In this document: piece by piece, positions 1 to 9,086 of the stretch
Numbering within the stretch: position 1 is the stretch's first letter
Layout of the letters: each line of letters begins with the position of its first letter
Assembly: GCF_001012815.1 (NCBI RefSeq)
Contig: NZ_JYJP01000105.1
Span: forward strand, 1-45,163
Direction of reading: 5' to 3'
DNA from: Vibrio mexicanus
Lineage (GTDB): Bacteria; Pseudomonadota; Gammaproteobacteria; Enterobacterales; Vibrionaceae
Length of the DNA: 45,163 nt
Notes under the pieces: generated by a model
Database searches by the model: none
Told to the model about the DNA's origin: nothing
Seen by the model: the letters and a program-made list of their open reading frames with translations, nothing else
Position numbers and translations under genes: made by a program

Positions 1-66
1 CGGTCTTCGCCTCGCCTAAAACGATTTTACCTCGAACAAAATTTAACCGCGAAAGGTCAACAGACC

Positions 67-552
67 CTAATCACGAAAGTTTTCAAACTGGAACGGCTGA
101 CCGAGTTCACCATTGCGAACTAAAGCCATTACTGCTTGTAGGTCGTCACGCTTTTTGCCTGTGACTCGAACCTTTTCACCTTGAATAGATGCTTGGACTT
201 TAATCTTAGCGTCTTTAATCATCTTAACGATTTTCTTAGCAGTTGGCGTATCGATACCTTGTTTGAAGACAACATTTTGATGCCAGTTCTTGCCAGTTTG
301 CTCTGCTTTCTGAGACTCCATTGCGTTCACATCTACACCACGCTTGGTGAGGTTTCCGCGAAGAATGTCACGCATTTGCTGTAGCTGAAAGTCAGCTTCA
401 CTGCTGAGTTTTACAGATTCATCTTTCTGCATTTCAAAGCTTGCTTCAACGCCACGGAAGTCAAAACGCGTTGATAGTTCACGTGTCGCATTGTCGACAG
501 CGTTACGTAGCTCGACTGTATCAATTTCAGAAATAATATCAAAAGAAGGCAT
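67..552 (-). CDS. yajQ: YajQ family nucleotide-binding protein
   Basis: This 161-residue protein has the standard YajQ length and the family N-terminus [10 protein letters not shown], followed by two similar alpha/beta halves. YajQ proteins bind nucleotides; in some bacteria a member binds cyclic di-GMP and acts as an effector with transcription factors, but the role in Vibrio cannot be read from the sequence. It is cytosolic, with no signal peptide or membrane segment. The start is supported by AAGGAATAG about 7 bases upstream of the ATG. It lies only 17 bases downstream of the DAHP synthase gene on the same strand, so it is probably co-transcribed with it. The gene is intact. Confidence 0.95.
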   Translation of the reverse strand: MPSFDIISEIDTVELRNAVDNATRELSTRFDFRGVEASFEMQKDESVKLSSEADFQLQQMRDILRGNLTKRGVDVNAMESQKAEQTGKNWHQNVVFKQGIDTPTAKKIVKMIKDAKIKVQASIQGEKVRVTGKKRDDLQAVMALVRNGELGQPFQFENFRD

Positions 553-569
553 AATCTATTCCTTAAGTT

Positions 570-1622
570 TTAAAGTCTTGTTTTAACCGCGTTCGCCAGT
601 AGCTCTAGCATATGAGTGGTATCTTGCCAGCTTAGACATGGATCGGTAATGGATTTACCGTATTCAAGGTTGCAGATATCATCCATCGGCTGATTGCCTT
701 CTTCGATGAAGCTTTCTGCCATGATACCCGCGATGCGATCACTGCCTGATTCGATTTGCTTACAGATGTCTTTAGCAACGTCAATTTGCTTTCTGTGTTG
801 CTTTTGGCAGTTAGCGTGGCTGAAATCAACCACTAAACGTTGTGGTAGGTCGAACTCTTCAAGTTGCTTACAGGCTGCAGCAACGCTTTCTGAGTCGAAG
901 TTCGGCCCTTTATCACCACCTCGTAGAATCACGTGACCGTGTGGGTTACCTGCAGTGCGGTAAACGGTCATTCGGCCATTTTTGTCTGGCGAATAGAAGT
1001 AGTGCGATGCTTTTGAAGCGCGAATCGCATCTATTGCAATCTTGATGTTGCCATTTGTACCATTCTTGAAACCCACTGGGCACGATAGAGCAGACGCCAT
1101 TTCGCGGTGGATTTGAGATTCTGTCGTACGTGCGCCAATTGCACCCCAAGTAATAAGGTCAGCAATGTACTGACCAGTAATCATATCTAGGAACTCTGTC
1201 GCTGTCGCAAGGCCTAGTTTATTGATATCAAGCAGTAATTTACGAGCTTTGCTTAGGCCAGCTTCTAAAGCGTAAGACCCATCTAAGTTTGGATCTGTGA
1301 TTAGACCCTTCCAACCTACAACGGTGCGCGGCTTTTCAAAGTACGTGCGCATCACGATGAAAAGCTCATCTTTGTATTGTTCTTGGATGTCAGCAAGGCG
1401 AGCTGCGTAATCAAGCGCAGCATCAGTATCGTGTACTGAGCAAGGGCCAACAATCACGAGTAGGCGTTTGTCGTCCCCAGTAAGGATATTTTCGATTTGT
1501 TTTCTAGATTGAGCGATACGCTGGGCTACGTCATCAGTGATCGGATGCGCGCTTCCTAGCTCTGCCGGAGTTGGCATTGGCCCCAGTGCTTGGGTTCTTA
1601 GTTCATCTGTTTTTAATGGCAT
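570..1622 (-). CDS. aroH: 3-deoxy-7-phosphoheptulonate (DAHP) synthase, class I, AroH-like
   Basis: The enzyme condenses phosphoenolpyruvate and erythrose 4-phosphate to DAHP, the first step of the shikimate pathway. At 350 residues it has the family length. Visible motifs are VGPCSVHD around residue 58-65 (Cys61 is the metal-ligand position), KPRTVVGWKG, PVGFKNGTNGN, HVILRGG and VDFSHANCQKQH. From memory, the N-terminal TDELRT...TPAEL, the IVMRTYFEKPRTVVGWKGL stretch and the SPDKNGRMTVY segment match the tryptophan-sensitive AroH of E. coli better than AroG or AroF. I therefore infer the AroH class, but inhibitor specificity is not proven. Upstream is an unusual leader with a possible 39-codon ORF holding one Trp codon and a hairpin. 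yajQ follows 17 bases downstream. Confidence 0.93.
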   Translation of the reverse strand: MPLKTDELRTQALGPMPTPAELGSAHPITDDVAQRIAQSRKQIENILTGDDKRLLVIVGPCSVHDTDAALDYAARLADIQEQYKDELFIVMRTYFEKPRTVVGWKGLITDPNLDGSYALEAGLSKARKLLLDINKLGLATATEFLDMITGQYIADLITWGAIGARTTESQIHREMASALSCPVGFKNGTNGNIKIAIDAIRASKASHYFYSPDKNGRMTVYRTAGNPHGHVILRGGDKGPNFDSESVAAACKQLEEFDLPQRLVVDFSHANCQKQHRKQIDVAKDICKQIESGSDRIAGIMAESFIEEGNQPMDDICNLEYGKSITDPCLSWQDTTHMLELLANAVKTRL

Positions 1623-1688
1623 ACGATAGCCTGATCTTTTAAATTTCGAAGCGGTAAAGATAACGGAAATGGGAGTAGGAATAAACTC

Positions 1689-1808
1689 TTATGGGGAATC
1701 TTTTCGTATTGATGAAAGATTCCTCCAGTCGCGTAGAGCACTGAAGTTGTTGTTTGTTATGAATGAGGTGGTTTTCGACTGACGACTAGTGTCGTTTATA
1801 CGTTTCAT
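1689..1808 (-). CDS. possible leader peptide of the DAHP synthase gene
   Basis: An open frame of 39 codons starts with ATG at 1808 and stops with TAA at 1691-1689, 66 bases before the aroH start. The peptide begins MKRINDTSRQSKTTSFI and is basic and Ser/Asn rich. It contains one Trp codon (TGG, 1727-1725), which sits directly before the 5' arm of the hairpin at 1695-1723. That geometry is what a translation-coupled attenuator would need. Against it: there is no clear ribosome-binding site before the ATG, only a single Trp codon, and no U-tract after the hairpin. It is listed as a candidate. Confidence 0.33.
   Translation of the reverse strand: MKRINDTSRQSKTTSFITNNNFSALRDWRNLSSIRKDSP
1695..1723 (-). 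promoter_or_regulatory. hairpin in the aroH 5' leader
   Basis: The arms GGAATCTTT and AAAGATTCC form a 9-bp perfect stem with an 11-base loop, in the transcribed leader of aroH. No run of U follows on the minus strand, so it is not a simple intrinsic terminator. It may act with the leader ORF, which overlaps it completely. Confidence 0.5.
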
Positions 1809-1850
1809 ACCAAAAGGAATGCGCTAGGCGGCATTGTTAGAGTACAGATG

Positions 1851-1879
1851 TTGACAAAATGTTACTTCAAATATTAACT
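1851..1879 (+). promoter_or_regulatory. promoter of the DUF4442 gene; operator-like repeat overlapping
   Basis: A perfect TTGACA at 1851-1856 is followed after 17 bases by TTAACT at 1874-1879, about 30 bases before the DUF4442 start. Overlapping and extending past the -10 is AACTGGT-CAG-ACTAGTT (1876-1892), an inverted repeat with one mismatch. Its CTAG-containing halves recall the TrpR operator. However, the CTGG/CTAG cores are 9 bases apart and not 8, so the resemblance is weak. Confidence 0.4.
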
Positions 1880-1908
1880 GGTCAGACTAGTTTTCAGGGA
1901 AGACAAAT

Positions 1909-2388
1909 ATGATCAGTGCGGTAAGAAAAGCTAACCTTTACCTCTCTTTGTTTGGTTTTTTCAAAGTCCCATTCATTTGGTTGAGCCGACCGAAAATTTT
2001 GACTTTAGATGATGATAGGGTGGAGATTCGGATTCCACTTAGAAGGAAAACTAAGAATCATCTGAATAGTATGTATTTTGGCGTGCTTGCCGTGGGTGCA
2101 GACGTTGCAGGTGGATTTATGGCGATGCATAAGGCTGAGCAGCGAGGGGAGAAGGTATCGCTGGCCTTCAAGTCGGTGACGGGTGATTTCCTTAAACGGC
2201 CCGAAGCCGATGTTCATTTCATTTGTGATGATGGGAAGAAGATTGATGAAATGCTCGACGAAGCATTTGCAACGGGTCAACGAGTAAATCGGCCTGTAAA
2301 AATTACGGCCATCTGCCCATCACTTCATGGCGATGAGCCAATGGCCGAATTCCACTTAACACTATCATTGAAGAAAATCAGCGCTTAG
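1909..2388 (+). CDS. DUF4442 hotdog-fold protein, thioesterase-like
   Basis: This 159-residue protein looks like a DUF4442 (YiiD C-terminal type) hotdog-fold protein, a group related to acyl-CoA thioesterases. Supporting features are the central helix region MYFGVLAVGADVAGGFMAM, which resembles the hotdog sausage helix, and the flanking strand pattern. The substrate is unknown. The N-terminal hydrophobic stretch (about residues 10-27) is not a convincing signal peptide. The start has GGGAAG about 6 bases upstream and a promoter just before. It is transcribed away from aroH. Confidence 0.75.
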   Translation: MISAVRKANLYLSLFGFFKVPFIWLSRPKILTLDDDRVEIRIPLRRKTKNHLNSMYFGVLAVGADVAGGFMAMHKAEQRGEKVSLAFKSVTGDFLKRPEADVHFICDDGKKIDEMLDEAFATGQRVNRPVKITAICPSLHGDEPMAEFHLTLSLKKISA

Positions 2389-2412
2389 TTCCGTTATCTT
2401 TTATTGAGAAGG

Positions 2413-3780
2413 TTAGCTACTAGGTTGCGCTGGTATTTCAATTTGCTCAATGGCGACGATCTTGCTCCGGTTTAGAACAATCTTCCAGCGGTAGTATTGA
2501 GGCTCGTTTTTATGGTCGTCTTCTTTAATGATTAAGTTAAGTAGATGGCGTTTTTCAACGGACTCTTTAGTCACTTGCCCATTATTAACTTGGTACACTT
2601 TGTTAGCGCCTTTATCCATAAGTCGAGTTAAAGGACGCATGCTAATCATCAGTGATTCTCTCGTCTCTTCATAACCGCTCATGAAGCGAGACGTCGACAT
2701 TTCGACTTCCGAGCGGTAATGGACAATCTGCTCTTCACGTTGAACAACGCGCTTCTTGCGAATGGCTTTGATACGGTCTGGCAGCTTTGACAGCGATTTA
2801 TAGTCCAACCATTCAAGCTTTTGGCCTACCGACTTGTTTGTCGTCGGATCGATGTAACGCTTACGCCATTTAGGTTTGCCTTTCCTTAGCCAACGCCAGA
2901 GCACGTCACGAAGGTCGTCTTTAAAGATTTCCCGTAGAGCATAGACAAAAGACATAGCAACAATGAAAGAAGCGGTAATCTCACCCCAGTAATCTCGCGC
3001 CATGATCGCGGTAATGGTCACAAAGACCATTACTAAACCAGTGGCGACGCCTTTGGTGGCGCGTTTCATGTTTTTGCCAAGTGATGTTGTTTTCTCTTTG
3101 AGAACAATGGGGTGTTCAATAAGCCTGCGCAGTAAGCGCATCTTATTACTCATTCGCGTTACGTCGTCACGTACACGCTGTGAGTTGTAGTTGTTCAATT
3201 TACGGTGCGCGAATTCTTTATCGACCAGCGTGAGTAGACGTTCTTTCACGACCTTATAGTCACCGTCACGGGGCATATGGGCAACCAAGGATAAAAATCG
3301 TTGGCTCGTATACCAAGACAAGTAGTTGTCGATATTTGCGTAGTAGCGTTTCAAGCTCTCTTCATAAGGAATACTGCGTCGCAAGCGTTTCAGTATATCC
3401 AATGCTAGCTCGATAACTTCATCAACCTCATCGGTCGTGATGACATCTTTTTCATGTTTGTTGAGCTCTGCAACCGCCTTATCGAGTGCAATCACATACT
3501 GGTAGGCAAACAAACTCAAACTGACACGATACTGAGTGTTGGAGAGTCGGCCACGTTTTGCTAAGCGGCTGTGCACCAGTGGCAAAAGAGTTTTGTCACT
3601 ATAATAGGCGCGCTTTTGATGAATGGAGCTGTAGTAGAGTTCATTCTCGCTTAGTACATCGGCGTTAAGTCCAAGTTCTCCGGGAACGAAAAGAAATACA
3701 TCGAGATCTGACCTTTTGGTGGAAGCCATTGCGTGAGATATCTTAAGAGTGATGCCGTCCTGTTTATCAACGGTTACCAA
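2413..3780 (-). CDS. conserved membrane protein of unknown function
   Basis: I do not recognise this 455-residue protein. It is rich in Arg, Lys and Tyr. Two adjacent hydrophobic segments lie at about residues 243-263 and 265-285, forming a hairpin in the membrane. The long N-terminal part (about 240 residues, mostly helical) and the basic C-terminal part (about 170 residues) would lie on the same side, most likely the cytoplasm. There is no signal peptide or known catalytic motif. The start is a TTG, chosen because a strong AGGAGG lies 5 bases upstream and no better ATG exists. It converges on the DUF4442 gene with only a 24-base gap and no clear terminator between them. Confidence 0.8.
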   Translation of the reverse strand: MVTVDKQDGITLKISHAMASTKRSDLDVFLFVPGELGLNADVLSENELYYSSIHQKRAYYSDKTLLPLVHSRLAKRGRLSNTQYRVSLSLFAYQYVIALDKAVAELNKHEKDVITTDEVDEVIELALDILKRLRRSIPYEESLKRYYANIDNYLSWYTSQRFLSLVAHMPRDGDYKVVKERLLTLVDKEFAHRKLNNYNSQRVRDDVTRMSNKMRLLRRLIEHPIVLKEKTTSLGKNMKRATKGVATGLVMVFVTITAIMARDYWGEITASFIVAMSFVYALREIFKDDLRDVLWRWLRKGKPKWRKRYIDPTTNKSVGQKLEWLDYKSLSKLPDRIKAIRKKRVVQREEQIVHYRSEVEMSTSRFMSGYEETRESLMISMRPLTRLMDKGANKVYQVNNGQVTKESVEKRHLLNLIIKEDDHKNEPQYYRWKIVLNRSKIVAIEQIEIPAQPSS

Positions 3781-3846
3781 TGGTTCCTCCTGAAAAAATA
3801 ACTAACTTTCCTTATGGAAGTTAAAGAAAGCATATCAGAGTTTGGG

Positions 3847-3852
3847 TATAAT
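3847..3852 (+). promoter_or_regulatory. -10 element of cvfB
   Basis: TATAAT lies 30 bases before the cvfB start codon. The best -35 match (TTAAAG at 3821) is 20 bases away, so the -35 is poor. Confidence 0.4.
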
Positions 3853-3881
3853 CACCGCAAATTTAACGAGAGACAGATGAA

Positions 3882-4717
3882 ATGATTAAAGTTGGGCAAA
3901 TAAACCGTTTAGAAGTTGTTAAGAAAGCGGATTTTGGCGTGTTTTTAGATGCTGACGACTTCGGAACGACTTTGCTACCAAACAGACTTGTGCCAGAAGG
4001 TACGGAAGTTGGTCAGTCTTTAGATGTTTTCTTGTACTTCGATTCAGAAAGCCAACTTGCAGCAACAACAGAAACGCCTATCGCCCAAGTGGGCGAGTGG
4101 GGCTTGATGCAAGTTGAAGGCATTAATGCAACAGGTGCCTTTGTAAACTGGGGTATTAAGAGTAAAGACCTCTTGGTTCCTTTCAGTGAGCAACGTGGTC
4201 GGTTGAGCGCTGGTCAAACAATCTTGGTCCACGTTTATACAGACAAAGCGTCGGGTCGTATTGTGGGAACAACCAAGTTCAACCGTATCTTGGATAAAAC
4301 ACCAGCCAACTACAAGCGCAACGAGCAAGTCGAACTACTGATCGCAGAGCGCAGCCAACTTGGTTACAAAGCAATCATCAATGGCGAACATTGGGGTATG
4401 ATCTTCCCGTCAGATGTGTTTGGCAAACTCTTTGTTGGCAAGAAGCTAAAGGCTATATCAAGAACATTCGTGAAGATGGCAAAATTGACCTGTCTCTGCA
4501 GAAAATTGGTACAGGTAAAATGGACGATCTGAGCGAGAAAGTGATGGATCTGCTTGCAAAGAAAGGGGGCTTTTTACCTCTGAATGATAAGTCTTCACCA
4601 GAAGCGATCTTTAGTGCGTTCAGAACCAGTAAAGGAACGTTCAAGAAGACCATTGGCGGCCTGTATAAGCAAGGTAAAATTACTATCGAAAAAGATGGAA
4701 TCCGTATCGTCGACTAA
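3882..4717 (+). CDS. cvfB: CvfB/YitL-type S1 RNA-binding protein (frameshifted in this sequence)
   Basis: CvfB-family proteins carry several S1-like RNA-binding domains and a C-terminal winged-helix domain. In firmicutes CvfB is linked to virulence gene expression; in gamma-proteobacteria its role is unknown. The first frame runs from MIKVGQINRLEVV through repeated S1-like segments to GKLFVGKK. The protein then continues in the next frame as GYIKNIREDGKIDLSLQ and the winged-helix part ISAFRTSKGTFKKTIGGLYKQ-like region. One missing G in AAAGGC at about 4448-4453 would restore a 278-residue protein of normal family size. I read this as a sequence error, as in other genes here. Start ATG 3882 follows GAGAGACAG. 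Confidence 0.85.
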
Positions 4718-4729
4718 CTTGCCTGATTA

Positions 4730-4762
4730 AAAAAAGGCCCAAAACCGTTCTTGTTTTGGGCC
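4730..4762 (-). terminator. rho-independent terminator downstream of rsmF
   Basis: GGCCCAAAAC and GTTTTGGGCC form a 10-bp stem with a 7-base loop, followed on the minus strand by seven T. It would stop leftward transcription from rsmF, or from an unrecognised small RNA gene between 4763 and 4888. On the plus strand there is no T-run after the stem. Confidence 0.85.
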
Positions 4763-4888
4763 AGGGGAAATGGCTCATGCAGAGCCTGCGCTAACTGTTT
4801 GATATATTGAGATATCCATACAGTAACTATAGTAGATTGTATGGAGTTAGCTAGGCTCAATTAGAATTTCATACTAAGGGGTTACGGT

Positions 4889-6313
4889 TTAGAATAGGTT
4901 TTTGTCTCTAACGAGCTCTCTAGGTAGCCCGTTCTTTATACGATTAGCAACCCATTTCCCCAATCCAATCACATCGTTACCGTGTTTGACAATCACTTCA
5001 CCTTTACCGGCGATGTTTTCTGGTCGGACATCCCTTCCCATGTACCACTCACGTGCATCTTCGACTGAAAGTACTACACAGTTTTCTTCGTTACCGGTGG
5101 CTAGCGAAGTCGCGACTTGATGTTGCCAACGATAGCCATTTTTGTGTGTCTCAGCGATTTTGATGCCCATACGAGAAAAGCGCAGTTCACCAATCATTGG
5201 CTCTAGTGACTTGGGGAACAACCAAACATCTTTGTCTCTAATCCATATCTGGCTGTCTTCAGGCAACTCAATGTTCAGGCAAGTCGATAGAGAATTTGAG
5301 ATTTCGTCCGCTTGCTTTCGGGAAGCCTTTTCAAATGGGAATTTACCCATGCGTTTTTTAACTTGTGGCGCTTCAACGGATTGGGTTTTGTTGATCTTAG
5401 CGACAAAGAAACCCTCGCAGTCGTAAACTTGTGGGAAGATGTGCAAGAAGCCTTCTTCCGTTGTCGCTTTTGACGCGTCTGGGAAAAGGTTCTCTAGCGA
5501 CTCGAACTCGACCGCGTCGCCAAAGGTTTCTTTGAGATGCAAACAGACTTGCTGATTCTCTTCAATACTTAACGTACAAGTAGAGTAGACGAGTGAACCA
5601 CCAGTTTTAAGTGCATGAAAGGCGCTTTCGATTAAGTCTTTCTGTGTGTCTGCAATGGATAACACGGACTCACGATCCCAGTTTTTCATTGCATCGGCGT
5701 CTTTACGAACCGTACCTTCACCTGAGCAGGGAGCATCAATGAGCACAGCATCAAAACGTTCTGGGAGCCATCCACCGAATACACGGCCATCAAAGTTGGT
5801 CAATGCTGTGTTTCTTACACCGCAACGCTCAACATTCGCGTGCAGAACTTTTACTCGGCTTGCTGAAAATTCATTGGCCACCAGTACGCCACGATTGCCA
5901 AGTTTTGCCGCAATTTGGGTTGATTTTGACCCTGGAGCTGCGGCCATATCTAATACCGCATCTATCCCTCCAATACCGTGATTGAATAGGGCAGACACAG
6001 GCATCATGGAGCTGGCTTCTTGGATGTAGAATTGACCGGACATGTGCTCTGCAGTGTTACCTAGTGGGACTTCGGATTCATCGGCCTCGATCCAGAAACC
6101 TTCTTCACACCATGGAACAGCTTCTAGTGACCAGCCTTTGTTTTTCGCGGTTTCAAGAAAATCTTCAACACTGGTTTTGAGCGTGTTGACGCGAATGCTT
6201 TTTCGCAAAGGACGTTGGCATGCAGCGATAAAGTCTTCCATTGTAAGCGGCTCGGGTAAAATCGCTTCAATTTGGCTTAAGAATTCTTCAGGTAAGTAAA
6301 CGTTCGAATGCAA
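4889..6313 (-). CDS. rsmF: 16S rRNA m5C1407 methyltransferase RsmF
   Basis: RsmF methylates C1407 of 16S rRNA using S-adenosylmethionine. The protein has 474 residues (about 479 in E. coli). It shows the SAM-binding motif DMAAAPGSKSTQIAA, the motif IV DAPCSGEGT with its cysteine, and motif VI YSTCTL with the catalytic cysteine. A C-terminal RNA-binding region of about 150 residues includes WYMGRDVRPEN. Gene order matches E. coli, where rsmF follows letB (yebT). A terminator for letAB lies between the two (6392-6422), so rsmF probably has its own promoter in 6314-6391. The gene is intact. Confidence 0.95.
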   Translation of the reverse strand: MHSNVYLPEEFLSQIEAILPEPLTMEDFIAACQRPLRKSIRVNTLKTSVEDFLETAKNKGWSLEAVPWCEEGFWIEADESEVPLGNTAEHMSGQFYIQEASSMMPVSALFNHGIGGIDAVLDMAAAPGSKSTQIAAKLGNRGVLVANEFSASRVKVLHANVERCGVRNTALTNFDGRVFGGWLPERFDAVLIDAPCSGEGTVRKDADAMKNWDRESVLSIADTQKDLIESAFHALKTGGSLVYSTCTLSIEENQQVCLHLKETFGDAVEFESLENLFPDASKATTEEGFLHIFPQVYDCEGFFVAKINKTQSVEAPQVKKRMGKFPFEKASRKQADEISNSLSTCLNIELPEDSQIWIRDKDVWLFPKSLEPMIGELRFSRMGIKIAETHKNGYRWQHQVATSLATGNEENCVVLSVEDAREWYMGRDVRPENIAGKGEVIVKHGNDVIGLGKWVANRIKNGLPRELVRDKNLF

Positions 6314-6391
6314 GGTCTGGTCCTATGTTTTGTGGTTCGCAGGGATTATAGCGAAATGCTACGAGACTACTAGGTTTGAAGGAAGGAAAGA

Positions 6392-6422
6392 TAAAAAAGG
6401 CGAGCCGTTAATGGGCTCGCCT
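6392..6422 (-). terminator. terminator of the letAB operon
   Basis: AGGCGAGCC and GGCTCGCCT form a 9-bp stem with a short loop. On the minus strand it is followed by six T, 27 bases after the letB stop. Confidence 0.88.
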
Positions 6423-6448
6423 CATGTCTAAAAGATAGTATTTTGAGC

Positions 6449-9086
6449 CTAAGGCTTAGGTATTGGCGTTCGCCAAGTTAACCAGCTAGGTTCCGCTTTG
6501 GCGTAAAGGTAGAAGGACTGAGTTGGCTTAGCAATCGGCATAAGCTCAGACTGCTCAGGCGTGGCAAACGTAATTCCCCCACGAACTATACTATCAATCG
6601 TGCCAGCTTTAATGTTTGCACCCGTAAGACCAATCGATACGTCAACACCTGACGTGTTCCAAAATACCGTGTTTTGTCGAATCAAATACGCGTATTCATT
6701 GTCGATATTGATAGTAGTGATCACGCGGTCGGCGAACTCCCCAAGTCGAACATTGGTCGCGACACCGACTTCGATGTCTCGATAGAGTACCGGCGTACCA
6801 GCGGCAATTGAGCCTCGAGTCTCACTTTGCAAAGTAAACGTGGTGTACTTACCTGTTTTCGGTTTGGTGTTGAGTGCGAATAGGTGGTGAGGTTTACCGT
6901 CCCCCGGGGATACACTGATTGAACTGCTCAAAATGTTCTTAATATTGCGTACACCACTCAATCCGATTTCAGGTTCATTAATCCAGAAATACGATCCTTC
7001 TTTGGCAACGATTTGTGCAAAATCGGGGTAAATACGCGCTTCAAGTACAACCGATTCTGAGTCGAAATCTGGTGTTAATCTCGTGAGTTCCCCAATCTTG
7101 ACGCCGTTGTACTCAATTCCTGTACCCACAGAAAGCGAGTCTGCATTGCTAGCTGTGAGGGTAATTGTGTGACCAAACTTCCTTGCATTATCAAAGCTCT
7201 CATAGAGCTTGTAGTGGTTGCCTTGTTTGTTTTCAACTCCCTCTAAACTATCAAACGCAATGCCGCCTTGGACTAATGTCTTGAGAGGAGAGGCTTTGAC
7301 ACTCACGCCGCTCAAGCTTGCATTGAACTCCACGCCTGAACGATTCCAGAAAACAGAGCTATCAGTAATAAGGTGTTTGTAACGGTTGTCTATGTTGGTC
7401 GTAATGACGACATTTTCACCTTTGAGTTTGTAGTCAAGAACGCTACCGACCTCGAGGTTTCGATACAAGATTGGACTGCCTTTGGATACAGGTGGAAGCT
7501 CGTTGGCGACCAAGGTCACCGTGATTGAGCTGCTTGATTGGATTTAGCTAACTCCGCTAAAGACTGGCTGGCATAAAGCGGGTAACTCTTTTTCGATTTT
7601 GACGACCCATCACTCACAAAGCTAATCGAACCTGTTAGGAGCTGTTTGGCTGGTGGCACGGTCACACTAAGCCTGATTCTGTGAGCTCGGCACTCGCACT
7701 TCCAGTCACAAAGAATCGGTTATTCGAACGCAGAAGCGAGGCGTAGTTGTTATCGATGAGTGTATCGATCAGCACCGTTTCGTCTTTGAGTGATACTTTG
7801 GAGATCACACCCACTTGAATGCCGCGATAAAGGATGTTGGCGCCAGGTTCAAGTCCGAAAGAGTTGTCCGATACTAACTGCAGCGGGATAGAACGTGCCT
7901 GCTCACGATTAAAGTCGTTCTTGCGAATCGCAGTGAAGTTTCGGGCTTTATCTCCGCCACCCGGTACCAATGTTAGGAAATTGCCTTTTACTAAGTTTGA
8001 AATGTTCTCGACGCCAGAAAGCGAGACTTTTGCTTCTTCCAAAATAAACTGGCTTCCAGTGTTCAACATATCGCTAAAGGCGGGTTGTATTGCAGCAGAT
8101 GCAATAATGCTTTCTCGGTCTTCGCTCAAGCTTAAATCAGTAACTTGTCCCACTTCTAGACCGCGATACATTATTGGAGCACCAGCTGGGCTGATTTTGT
8201 TGTCATCAGGGAGCGTCACCTTAATGGCGATGCCTCGCCCTGCCGTTTGGACATCCTTATAGAGTTTGAATTGAGTGTCAGTATCAACGGGAAGGCCGTC
8301 GTCTGGGGAGTCGACAGCAATGGCGCCAGAGAAAAGGGCGCTTAAGCTTTCTAGTCGAACATCAATGCCTTTGAAGTCGAAATGCGCGCCTATGCCACTC
8401 ACATTCCAGAAACGGCTCTTGTCGGTGATGATGTGACGGTATTCTTCTTTAATAGACGCCTGAATAATGACGTTTTGCCCTTTGTCGTCGAGCTGATAAT
8501 GGTAGATTTCACCGATAGGTATCTTTTTGTAGACGATTTGAGAGCCAACTGAAATCCCACCAAGGTCTTTGGCTTTGAGTGTAATACTGAGTCCGTCTAA
8601 GGTATCGCGTAGATCCGCAGGGGCTTTGTCTAGGGCAACAAATTTAGTTTCAAGCTCTGCGGATTCAAGGGAGCCCGGTTGGATGGATATGTAGTTACCA
8701 GAAACAAGGGCATCTAATCCTGAAATTCCTGATAAGCTTGCGGTTGGTTTGACCAACCAAAACCGCGTCTCTTTCGAGAGTAATTTGGTGGCCTCTGGGT
8801 AGATATCCGCATCGACGTAGATGCTATCGAGCCCTTCGGATAAATTGATGTCCCGAACCATACCAACTTCAAGGCCTTGGTATCGAATCGTTGTTCTACC
8901 AGCGACAAGGCCTGCGGCGTCAGAGAAATAAATCTGTACACGCTGCCCCGCATCGTGAATCGCTTTAACCACTAACCATCCAGCAAGAAGCATTGTCAAA
9001 ATAGGTAGAGCCCATAGAGGGGAAATACCTTTGTTGCGCTTCACTTTAGGTAAGTGACTTGATGGAGGCAATGATTCATTACTCAT
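6449..9086 (-). CDS. letB: LetB (YebT), seven-MCE-domain envelope lipid transport tunnel (two frameshifts in this sequence)
   Basis: LetB forms a long hexameric tunnel of stacked MCE rings that carries lipids between inner and outer membranes. An N-terminal membrane anchor (about residues 21-41, ISPLWALPILTMLLAGWLVV) is followed by seven MCE domains. Each is recognisable by a motif of the type YxGxxVGxV: TIRYQGLEVGMV, QIVYKKIPIGEI, PIMYRGLEVGQV, NILYRGIQVGVI, PILYRNLEVGSV, GIEYNGVKIGEL and PVLYRDIEVGVA. Seven is the number in E. coli LetB. The reading frame breaks at about 7668-7670 (one A missing, on the coding strand, in TTAGTG) and at about 7533-7536 (one A missing in CAAGC). Restoring both gives 879 residues, as in E. 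coli. The letB start overlaps the letA stop by 8 bases. Confidence 0.9.

Noticed and set aside
1..66. End of a gene upstream of the yajQ stop
   Set aside because: Too short and without recognisable coding; nothing can be supported.
3158..3170. matS-like sequence GTTACGTCGTCAC, one mismatch
   Set aside because: It lies inside a coding region with a mismatch in the conserved outer half, so chance is likely.
4447..4455. Programmed frameshift in cvfB (and similar breaks in letB, gdhB, lonB, zot)
   Set aside because: No slippery heptamer with a stimulatory structure is visible, and the families are read in one frame elsewhere. Single-base sequencing loss explains all cases.
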